DNA from: Acanthosepion lycidas
Taxonomy: Eukaryota > Mollusca > Cephalopoda > Sepiida > Sepiidae
Assembly: GCA_963932145.1 (NCBI GenBank)
Contig: OZ010580.1
Location: 36,121,365-36,185,364, forward strand
Length of the DNA stretch: 64,000 nt
Direction: 5' to 3'
Shown here piece by piece: positions 54,875 to 64,000 of the stretch. A program made the position numbers and the translations under genes. The stretch's first letter is position 1. Each line of letters begins with the position of its first letter. Below the pieces are notes generated by a model. The model saw only the letters and a program-made list of their open reading frames with translations. It was not told where the DNA came from and made no database searches.

Positions 54875-56597
54875 AGATACTATTGACCATGCGTTCGATT
54901 TCGAGACTTTTCTCCATATATTAATCTGATCGGCGAATTGATTATTGAAAGAACTGGTAATAATAATGAAAATAGTTTTGTAACATTAGTTTAAATAATT
55001 AACCAAGTGGTTGTTGCTGCACATTTTCTGCTAATTTTAAAATCAAATTTGATTTCTATGGATTGAAAAGAGAACGAGCGGAGAAGCTAATTTTATTAAA
55101 ATGGCGTTACTTTCTCTTGTTTAATACAGATAACAACAAAGACAATTTGCTTAAGAAATTTTCTTAAAGGTAAGTTATGTAAAGTTCTTTTTTCTTTTGC
55201 GACAAAAGCGTTGCAAACAACTTACGGATTATAAGATAATCCCGAAACTTGGAGCATTAAGTGGGGGTTAAACCTATGATTATCTGGAAAATTCTGCTTC
55301 CTTCATTAAATTTCATACACTGAAGAAATGTCGTTTTATTTGATTATTTTTTCCTAAGGCGAAAGCTTTTGTTCGTTCTCATTTAAAAAAAAACTTTTCA
55401 GATAGATTTTCTATAGTTATAACATTTCATGCTAAAATACTGACTTTCTTTTAAATACTAAAACTTTCTTTCATTCACCAGGTAAACTGCTACCATTCGC
55501 ATTAAGTCTATGATTTTGGAGGTGGCAAATTGTGAACTCGAAAATACAGTGTAACCCGGATATAAGAGAGATTTTCTCTGGTCCCAAATTAGAGCCTGTG
55601 TTAATGTATTCTTGAAAACAATGACATCTTTTACTTCATTTTGTTGGCGGGGGCTGATTTCCGGTAAGGATTCCATAACTTACTTTACCTTTCATTGGAT
55701 CCTGCAACGGTATGAGCATTACTCTTAACCTTTTCAGATAAAATCTAAAAGCTAAATATTGTATATATGACTGGGGAGAACTTGCACTGCTTTGTAAATA
55801 CTGCAAAATACGTTATTTTTTTTTTTCGAAATACGGCTAAATTTCACTTGTCTTTCTTTTAACCTTATATTCTGATGTATGAACGCCATTCCACTTCTAA
55901 GTTATTCCCTTAGAGAAAATGACTAGCTTCAAGGTATGTGAAATTACATTGTATATTTACTTAGGATAAAGGTCTAACTGATAGGTAGTATGCTGTTTAC
56001 TTTATTTTTTTTTTACTTTATGTCAATTGGTTCATAATATCTGTACTCGGAAAACAAACATTTCTTATTTCGTGAATTGGATAAACTGTTTTGTATCTCT
56101 TTTCAAGAAGTATGCACTGGAGATTGCAAAAACGTGGTTAATCCTTAAATACAGATCATTTGATTTTTAGATTGTAAAACATTTATTTTTTGTGATGAAA
56201 TGTTTTTTTAATATTAGTTCCTTCTGTTTATTATAAATATGAAAATATTATATTTTTATATACTTCTGTCTTTTCTTTTTAATGAGAATTAACTAGCGAT
56301 TGATAATATAAAATATATTTCAGATAATTTCATGTTAATGTTACTTATCAACCAGGGTCACATAAGATGAAGCCTATGTAAACAATAAAAAATCGATTGT
56401 AGTCTGGATGAAAATTTATTGTTGTTTAAACTTTAATGTGGGTACATTCAAGTATTCGGGGTAAAATAAAGGGTACATGATGAAACAAATACCCTCCCCC
56501 CCAAAAAAAAAAGATCCAAAGTTTTTTCCATATGATACAATTGTTTTTATTAGAACAATTTTATCATGAGAGAAAATCTTAGGAAGGTTTATATTTC

Positions 56598-56630
<33 letters not shown>

Positions 56631-58260
56631 AACTTGTACCGGAAAATTGAGCAACATTTTGTAATTTGGAGATTTTTACGAAACTCAGATAATCGTCAAA
56701 ATTTAATGACACTTTCATGACTTATTCGGAAGTGAATTAAATTATTTTTTTAAATTTATTTTATTTTTTTTTTTTTTTTTTACAAAATCTTCGTAACATA
56801 TCTCTTGATAAATGTTATCTAACAAGATCGAACATTATCAAAAAATAATTCAGGTATCTAAAATTTATTTGTAACAAAGTACCTAAAATTCAATAAAATA
56901 TTTGATTGCTTAGGATATTTTCTTAAATTTTTAATATTACTGCGTAGTTAAGAAAATGATATAAAAAGGGGTTCACATTGTATTCAAGAAATTATTTCAG
57001 TCATGTCCCCTTTACTTAAATTTTTTAAACATCACACTATCAATATATCACTGAATCCATCAGAAAGAACACCTGCTCCGTGTTAGAACATGTTTTATAT
57101 TGTAAAATTAAAGTAATATTTGTTTCAGTTCAGACAGATTAAAATTTACAAATCTTCCTCAGAGAAAGTTTTAAAATAGTATATTTTATTTTTGAAAGAT
57201 TTCTTTTCTATTTTTTTTTTTTTTTTTTTTTAAGAGAATTTCATATTGACCAATCTGTAAATATGCACGAATTCATAGATTTGACTGATGAGGAGAAAAA
57301 AGATTACAGTCAATTTAAATTCAGTTTGAAATAAAGTAATTTGCTTATTGGGAATATTACATTTTCATCTATTAGGTTAGAATTAAAATAAAATTAAAAA
57401 AGCTTCAAGAAAGATTTTTCATTTTTTTAATGTGCATTTTAAACTTGGGTATCGCAGTGTTTTTGAAGTACCTACTTTAATGTTCCTGTTTGAGATATTA
57501 ACCTCTGTAATTTGGTAATAAGTTGTTTAAAAGAGTTATCATGGTTGACGAATTATGTTTTCAAGCCATAATTATTTCTTTTTTTTTTTTTTTTTTTTTT
57601 TTTTACAATAAAAACTTAAGTGTGTCTGGTACAGTGTGTGCCGAGTTAAAAAAAAAAATGATCAAAATAAAACTATCAAAAAGTATCAATCGAAAGAAAC
57701 ACTGCCACAAGGGAATACTATTATTTTTAGCTTCGGGGATTCCGTTAGCATAAAAGAAATACATCACAAAATTATCGCTTATTGTGATATAAACAGTGCT
57801 ATAAAGTTCAATAGGCAAAAAGAATGAAGCAAAAAATTGTAGATGAACGAACGCAGTCCCTTCCATGACAGTAGTAAACTTTAGACACACAAACACACAC
57901 ACACGTATGTATGTAAGCATTACGAGATCAGCCTATTCAGTTTCCTTGGTTTGAACCTTTCGGTGTCTTCAGACGATTTCCGACAACTGGTTTCTCAACG
58001 CTTTCTTTTAAAAATTAATTATCGCCTTGTTATTTTTAGAATGAATAAACGCACAACGTGAAGTGTGATTGAAGAGGAGGAGGAGAAAAACAAGGGTATC
58101 GGAAATGTATCGGTTGGTGGAGGTTGGGGTGCTAAATGAAATGTACATACATTCTTTTCATCCTAATTCATAGGAACTTGTTAATTTTTTATTTTTTTTA
58201 TACGTGTATCGAGCAATTTTTAATAATACTGTTTCCTGGTCTAATTCAACTATGCCCATT
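54875..58260. other. AT-rich, poly(T)-rich DNA without recognised genes
   Basis: Long poly(T) runs at about 56600-56629, 56764-56781, 57210-57231 and 57578-57604. Frames over these runs are low complexity. A PLE-like word 'ctgaagacaccgaaagg' lies on the minus strand near 57957-57973. Confidence 0.5.
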
Positions 58261-58272
58261 TATTTATCTATC

Positions 58273-58277
58273 TATCC

Positions 58278-58345
<68 letters not shown>
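58273..58345. repeat. (CT)n(TA)n microsatellite
   Basis: Left flank of hairpin element copy B. Confidence 0.95.
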
Positions 58346-58350
<5 letters not shown>

Positions 58351-58550
58351 AAATATAGTCTTAAGGTGTGCTATATTTATGGAATAAAGTGCTCAATATC
58401 AGAGATAGAGCGTGTGTAAATATAAAAGTGAACATAGAAGTCAACACTTAGAGGCGACAGTCTGTTCCATGCTATATGCAATCGTCAGGACGATTGGATA
58501 TAGCATGAAACAGACTGTCGCCTCTAAGTGTTGACTTCTATGTTCACTTA
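58346..58550 (+). mobile_element. Hairpin (foldback) element, copy B, with 124-nt near-perfect palindrome
   Basis: Same element as 587-762 (opposite strand). Here the palindrome spans 58426-58549 with arms of about 61 bp, two mismatches and a two-base tip inside 'caatcgtcaggacgattg'. TA arrays flank both sides. Confidence 0.85.
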
Positions 58551-58629
58551 TATATATATATATGAGAGAGATAGTGTGCATCACTGCGTGGAGTAAGGAT
58601 TAATGATTAGCGAGTTCAATGTGTGCCTT

Positions 58630-58672
<43 letters not shown>

Positions 58673-58921
58673 ATACAGGTAATAGATCAATTGGTATATA
58701 CTCCAGGTGGATCCTCGTAATATTAGATATTAAAACTGATCGGCAGAGAGAGCGATAGAGACTTCAATGTATTTATTATAACAGAGCATATATTTTATAA
58801 AGTAAAAAAAAATCCAAAATTGCCTCGTGTGGGTACTGTCGATTTCAGACTAGCACAACCATATGCAAGTCTTGGGCTGAGGAGGAGTGGCATATTTGAA
58901 TTTTGAATTTTTTGCTTTAGA

Positions 58922-58955
<34 letters not shown>

Positions 58956-58960
58956 TATCT
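58551..58960. repeat. Several (TA)n arrays with spacers
   Basis: TA runs at 58549-58562, 58629-58672 and 58931-58960. The spacers have no recognised feature. Confidence 0.85.
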
Positions 58961-58964
58961 CAAC

Positions 58965-60435
58965 CAGAGGTTTGAAATAATGTATAATCAAGCAAACAAA
59001 CTCTAGTACGATTAACTAAATCCCCCCCTCGCCCATCAACCAGTTCTTTTATTTCGTGACCTTTTGTTGCATGTTCAGCCAAAGACATGAGCTTTCAAGA
59101 AGATAAATGAAAATCAATTCAGTCAGTGCAAAATAGTGCGACACAAATCACTTTCATAAGCAGCACGCGCAGTGTTTGTGGGCGGTCTATTGGAAAGAAA
59201 TAAAATGCAGCCAGTGTGACCGAACGACGTAATCGCGTAACAGCAGCGGTGTCAATTTGGTTATGAATATGGTTCTTCTTTGCACTAAATGCCCAGAGGA
59301 AAACTAAGCTTCTCTCCTCTTCCGCAAAAGCCTCATTCTTTTCTGACTCTTAAATGCTCGTGTCCTGAACACATGTTGACTTCGGTCGTAGACTAAACTG
59401 TCAGCTTCACAGGGCCCATGCTATGTTCAGGTTTCAAAGGATGAATGCTCTTGGCTTGAACCGCCAATTTTTTGACTGACACAATATTCGCTTTCCCCCG
59501 CGATTCCTACACAAGTTTCTCTTTCTACCCAATAAATTCATAATTGTATAAAGTCCATGGCCAATTTTGTGACTACAGCAAAACTACCCAACCCAGTCAC
59601 TAGCACACCTTTTCTATCGACATTAGAACACGCGTTTACGTGAGTAGCCAACTTTCATCACTGTAACATGGTTGTTCTGATAGAGACATTGGGTGGGAGT
59701 AGGTCGTGGTTGATTTATTAACTGATGGCGACAGGGACACGTGAAAAAATTGATTATGGCTCTGAAGGGCTGCAGAAGCCCGGACTGACCGACCCGAGTC
59801 GTTTCCACCCTCTTTTCAGACCGTTTGATTCGGGATGCTCACTTGGTGGTGGCGGCGGCAGCGAGAAGACGAAAACCTAGCAACAGCTGGCAAGGACGTG
59901 ACGTATTTGGGCTTCACAGTGAATATATGACGCGAGTGAATGTTATACACGATACAGGCGTACACACACATATTAGTCCCTGTGTAATCAACGTGCCATT
60001 CTGTTCTGTCGCGAGCGGGGAGATTCAGAGCCAAATTCGTTAAAGGCATTTTGATAGTTTTTCATCGTGCAACACAAGTGTCCTTTGTGTCATACCTCTC
60101 CGCCAAGTAGCATATTTAGAGACTCTGTGATGTTCAAAGTAGCAGCGCAAAATATTTTTTCTCTTGTTCGGTGTGTGTCTTTTACACTTGCCAACAATTG
60201 ATTGTTACATGTAACAATCAATTTTATCAGATAAGATGAAGAACTAGTCTTGAAAGGCACAGGTACAAAGAAAACGGAAACTAAAAATTACTATTGATCA
60301 GCACGAGATGACCTGGTAGGACTTTTAATTCTTTCAGAATCGCCTCGCTCTAAAGGTTAAATAAGTCCCGGAAGAAGACACGCTCTTGTCTCATGCTCAC
60401 TTCTATTTTCTATCAGTATGCAGGCGGTTAAATTC
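58965..60435. other. Unassigned, locally GC-richer DNA; 28-bp palindrome
   Basis: About 59760-60045 is richer in CG dinucleotides than the rest. A perfect 28-bp palindrome lies at 60196-60223 (half-site 'aattgattgttaca'). No gene is recognised. Confidence 0.45.
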
Positions 60436-60439
60436 CACA

Positions 60440-60900
60440 GGATACCCGTTTACTAGGGCGGCTAGCCAACCCCTATTGCAGACGCTTACTCAGGCGCATT
60501 TGTGTTTATTCAACACCCACACACACCCTACCTGTGGTTTATACAACTATGCCAAGCAAACCTTAGTTACAGTTTCTGGGTAATAGTGTTTGTCTAGTGT
60601 GATCAACAATTTGAACAAGGCCAGCAAGCTCAAACCCTCGGCCACGATAACTTGTGACTTCGCGCTAGCACAGCTATCGACGACACCCAAAGATTCCGTC
60701 TATCCAATTTCACTCATAAGACTTGGGTCAACTCGTGGTATGGTTTTCAGGCACTTTTCAAAGGTGCCGCACGCTGGGATCGAACACTCTAGTCCGATTA
60801 CACCAGGAAGTCTTATTCCTGACAAATCGAATATCGTGAGATTTGAACCCGGGTCTCATGATCAGAAATCGAACCTTCTAACCACTCGGCCCATTACTTT
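60440..60900 (-). repeat. Long tRNA-like SINE
   Basis: Minus-strand head: A box 'gggccgagtggttagaagg' and B box 'gggttcaaatctc' (about 60840-60890). The body runs to 'tattgcagacgcttactcag' near 60475. A partial copy is at 44286-44490. Length about 460 bp. Confidence 0.7.
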
Positions 60901-61086
60901 TACTATAGGCTTGAGGAATAATCAATAAATAAAATAAGAAAGAAAGAATTAAGAAAAAAAGAGATGGTTTCCCATGATGCCTTTAATAAAGGAGCTGGAA
61001 TGGCTTTTGTTCATCAGCGGAGTTTTATGACTCTACTTTCGAAAAGGACAGAAACACACTCTCTTCCCACTTTCCAAAATATAGCG

Positions 61087-61089
<3 letters not shown>

Positions 61090-61118
<29 letters not shown>
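61090..61118. repeat. Poly(T) tract
   Basis: Homopolymer run of nearly 30 T. Confidence 0.9.
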
Positions 61119-61121
<3 letters not shown>

Positions 61122-61329
61122 ACTTCCGCCGATGAAGTACAATGTTTACTTTGGTCGTTTTGAACTCAGCGCAATGATGACTTGAGATCGTCTATTATAA
61201 CCATTCTTTCATTGCTTACGCTAACTTACTTATAGACTAGAACAAGTAAAGATAGAGCCAAGAGACGTTTGTCTTCGGTAAGACGATCCACTACATCCAA
61301 CAGAAAGGCTTCTGATCAGGAGATTTTGA

Positions 61330-61565
61330 AGAGCGTGGAACCACATTTTAATTGCTGGTGTACCTGACTGAGGGTGGTAACACCTGTTAGGGAGGGTCCC
61401 AGCTATTGACCAATAGTTAACTATGATAGTATAAAAATATGTTTTAATACAAGAAATACATTTTTGATGGAAAAAATTATTACCAGCAATATATTTTTGA
61501 GAAAAATTACCGGCAATAAAAATTTTTTCGGCATTGTTGATAGGCCGTAAAACAAAACAAAACAA
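61330..61565. repeat. Dispersed repeat, copy 2
   Basis: Shares 'ctgactgagggtggtaacac', 'gtcccagctattgacc' and 'attaccagcaatatattttt' with 25.84-26.06 kb. Confidence 0.55.
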
Positions 61566-61569
61566 GAGA

Positions 61570-62075
61570 CATTGATAACTTTGTTTCCCTACAGAATAAA
61601 AGGTCCGTAGTAAAAAACCCAAGTTTTTATTGCTTCTTTTTTAATTATTTAAATGTAAACACGCATACATCTCCAATACACCAATACGCAACCTTAAATA
61701 CCATAGGTTCGCGATTATTCCGATATCCTTCTCAAACATGTCAAGGTTAGCTGACGATTCCTTGTGACGTCTGTTATTAAATGTGTAAATAAAAGAATCT
61801 ACCTTATGCGGTCCTTCAAAAAGAGATTCCGTTTATAAACACGCGTAAACGAAACGTTTTACATGAGACTTAATATCATAGAGTTTTCATGTCAGAGCAC
61901 ATGAATAAATTTTAATGCCCTCCTAGTATAATTTAGTATATAAACTACATATAAACTACCGTACTATACTGCAGATTAACTTAACTTTAAACTTCAAGGA
62001 GATATGATGGGGCTTGTTTGACTTCAATTTTTGGTTTGTAAAATATAACATAGATTCATATTAACAATAACGTGA
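61570..62075. other. Unassigned AT-rich sequence
   Basis: Nothing recognised. Confidence 0.5.
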
Positions 62076-62080
62076 AACAT

Positions 62081-62081
<1 letters not shown>

Positions 62082-62146
<65 letters not shown>
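62082..62146. repeat. (CA)n(TA)n microsatellite
   Basis: Compound array next to the two-block repeat. Confidence 0.95.
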
Positions 62147-62148
<2 letters not shown>

Positions 62149-62149
62149 A

Positions 62150-62403
62150 CTGATTTTAAATATAGTTTTTCCGCTGCACAGTATTAACCATGTTTCAAAA
62201 ATGGAAGCTGAAAACTTCGAATTTAATTTTTTAATTAAATTAAAAACATTAGTTCCATTTAATTCTCAAACGAGTTTTGGAGTAACTTATTTTTTAAAAT
62301 TTACTGGGTTTTTATATTAATGTTCCGTAAATTTACATAGAGCACTATTTTGTAAAACAAAATACCTATAAGAACACCGGATTATATATCTTACTGTTCT
62401 TTC

Positions 62404-62407
<4 letters not shown>
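62150..62407. repeat. Two-block repeat, rearranged copy (X then inverted Y)
   Basis: Block X (about 62155-62270) is in the same orientation as at 16.44 kb. Block Y (about 62320-62390) is reversed and on the other side. Confidence 0.75.

Positions 62408-62453
<46 letters not shown>
62408..62453. repeat. (TA)n microsatellite
   Basis: TA run. Confidence 0.95.
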
Positions 62454-62454
<1 letters not shown>

Positions 62455-62455
<1 letters not shown>

Positions 62456-62800
62456 GAAGGATGCGTACCTGTGTTTTATAGACTATGCAAAGGTTTTCGA
62501 CAAAGTACGCCGCTAAGATCTGTTACAGCTGCTCAGCAACCTTGACATATATGGGAAGGACATCAAAGTATTAGGTTGGTGCGATAATAATATCGTTTTT
62601 TGACGTATTTTTTAGCGTCAAAAAACGACATTATTTTTGCATCAACCTAATAATTAAAAATCTATACTGGCGCAAACCGCCAGCATAAATATAAAAAAAA
62701 ATGAGCTGATATACAAAAATAAAAAAGGGATGTAAGACAAGGATGTGTCTTCTCACTAGACTTATTCAACCTACTATATATTATTACTTCTGAGATGATT
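62455..62800 (+). pseudogene. RTE-like LINE reverse transcriptase fragment interrupted by MITE 4
   Basis: Before the MITE: QKDAYLCFIDYAKVFDKVRR, then LLQLLSNLDIYGKDIKV. After it: IKNLYWRKPPA, KIKKGCKTRMCLL and LFNLLYIITSEMI. These are consecutive parts of the fingers-palm region around the FDKVRR motif and the RQGCxLSPxLFN motif. It ends where the PLE-like repeat begins near 62793. Confidence 0.85.
62571..62650. mobile_element. Mariner-type hairpin MITE 4 (80 bp, TA target duplication)
   Basis: Starts 'ttaggttggtgcgataataa' and ends 'tttgcatcaacctaa', with TA at 62569-62570 and 62651-62652. Removing it and one TA restores the reading order of the LINE fragment around it. Confidence 0.95.
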
Positions 62801-63290
62801 AATTGTCAACATTCTTGTATTAATTCGAGCTATGGTTTTCATTTTGGTTGATATAAATGCTATTCTAGACGCAACGTTTCGACTGAGTGCTCTCAGTGCA
62901 TCATCAGCTGTCCATCGATTGGCTGATACGGGATATCTGATTATTGTAATATTTTGTCCCTGTGATCTCGGTTATTATTCGTTCCTGCTGAACTGCCGAT
63001 CCAAAGACTGAACCCCGACCGCTAGATGACAGTCACACGTGTATAACCAACTTCTATATCCATGATGCCGCCACTCTGAAGTAGTGTTTTTCGAGCATTT
63101 GATATTCAGTTTCGTATGGTTTTGATTATGATGTTGAATTCGTACTGCTTCCCATAATTTATTTCATTTCCGAGATGAGTAATTGTCAGTAAGCTTGTAT
63201 TATTTCAAATACTTATCCTCATCTTGGTTGATATAGATCTTATTATAGACACAACGTTTCGATTTCCCCCTCCTAGTATATCTTACAAAA
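62793..63290 (-). mobile_element. Tandem pair of PLE-like terminal repeats
   Basis: 62793-62883 and 63173-63263 are direct repeats ('gagatgattaattgtca/gagatgagtaattgtca' to 'gacgcaacgtttcga/gacacaacgtttcga'), offset 380 bp. PLEs often carry partly tandem terminal repeats. The first copy contains the complete hammerhead-like core. Confidence 0.6.
62868..62907 (-). ncRNA. Hammerhead ribozyme-like core
   Basis: The minus strand has CTGATGA (complement of 62901-62907), then a 6-bp stem ACTGAG/CTCAGT with an AGCA loop, then GAA and a short stem ACG-TTG-CGT followed by C. All conserved core bases of a type I hammerhead with minimal stem III are in order, and the last C would be the cleavage-site base. 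Three unpaired bases before stem II and a weak stem I are against full activity. Confidence 0.4.
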
Positions 63291-63294
63291 CCTG

Positions 63295-64000
63295 TGTAAA
63301 TATACCTTTATATATGAGCAGATATATGAAAGCGTGACGTATGAACTAATTAATGATCATGAAAGCCATTTTCTCCCAACAACTCTAGGTCATTTTTGCT
63401 AGCCGAACCCCAATCCCGTGTACACACATTCACAGAATTTATGTGTATACAATTAACAGCTCTTAAACTTAAATTTTATACTAATAGACCGACATATATT
63501 AGGTATATAAACAAAATGTCCAATAAATTAACGACCAGGGGGATTTCAGTCTCCGTCTAATTCATAAGACATTTCTGAGCAATTAATTCAGTCATAACGT
63601 CGCGAACATAAAACACAATCACCGAATAAATAATGCCAAACTTGAATAACGTGATCACAATCGATAATTCGAATCCCGTTTGTAAACAAAATCTTTTTCC
63701 TCTTTCTCTGGCTCAATGGAGAGGATATTAAAATTTCTGTCACAGACGTTCGCGCCATTTTTCGGTCGCATTCATTAACTTGTGATTAGCCAATGGCGAC
63801 TTGAATATCGAACAAAATAAAGCGATATTTACATTTGCTGTTGGTCAACACAATCTGTGACACTATTAGAATATAACTGGAGCAAAGTTGTTTTAGCTTA
63901 CAATTATAAAATTCAGTATAATCCTTTTCTTCAGTTACTGCTGTAGTATGCTTACGGACGATAATGGGTATGTCACCATTCACATAAATACAGTAGTAAA
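63295..64000. other. Unassigned sequence
   Basis: No recognised gene or repeat. Confidence 0.5.

Noticed and set aside
57945..57990. Hammerhead-like motif 'ctgaagacaccgaaagg' on the minus strand
   Set aside because: There is no room for a stem II between the two boxes, so it was not listed as a ribozyme-like core.

Overview
The window is AT-rich, repeat-dominated animal DNA in which I recognise no intact host gene. The repeat set points to a mollusc, most likely a cephalopod of the octopus type: tRNA-derived SINEs including one with a tRNA-Arg-like head, several Penelope-like elements (PLEs), CR1/Jockey-like and RTE-like LINE remnants, a decayed Ty3/Gypsy element, mariner-type miniature elements, and many (CA)n(TA)n microsatellites. 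The organism call is inference; no species marker is present.

Layout. 0-8 kb: a hairpin element in a TA array, a LINE C-terminus with a zinc knuckle, and two facing LINE 3' ends that both carry a 5S rRNA-like segment in the 3' UTR. 8-12 kb: dense TA arrays split by two Tc1/mariner-type elements (one with a decayed N-terminal transposase), a 390-bp foldback, a mariner hairpin MITE and an inverted pair of hammerhead-like modules. 12-15 kb: little recognisable. 15-18.4 kb: a PLE 3' end with a GIY-YIG endonuclease domain, a SINE flanked by inverted hammerhead-like modules, and a 560-bp foldback. 18.7-23 kb: purine-rich and trinucleotide-rich simple sequence and two hAT-like ends. 23-36 kb: LINE 3' ends, SINEs, a second MITE, a 1.2-kb polypurine tract with an internal tandem repeat, and a 66-bp minisatellite carrying octamer motifs.

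37-46 kb: a decayed Ty3/Gypsy element with a gag zinc-knuckle region, protease, reverse transcriptase, RNase H and integrase remnants between two similar LTR pieces. About 5.4 kb of other elements sits between its RNase H and integrase parts. 46-54 kb: a second PLE GIY-YIG fragment, a third MITE, a 1.5-kb LINE reverse transcriptase pseudogene, more LINE 3' ends and a near-complete 5S-like sequence. 54-60 kb: a 256-bp insert with a 15-bp target duplication, poly(T)-rich DNA with no clear element, and a second copy of the hairpin element seen at 0.6 kb. 60-64 kb: a long SINE, a rearranged copy of a repeat from 16.4 kb, and an RTE-like fragment interrupted by a fourth MITE and followed by a tandem pair of PLE-like repeats, one with the best hammerhead-like core.

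Almost all open reading frames here are chance openings in simple repeats or remnants of transposon proteins. The most interesting theme is structural: repeated inverted, hairpin and ribozyme-like modules. All coordinates were read by eye, so boundaries are approximate unless target duplications are stated.
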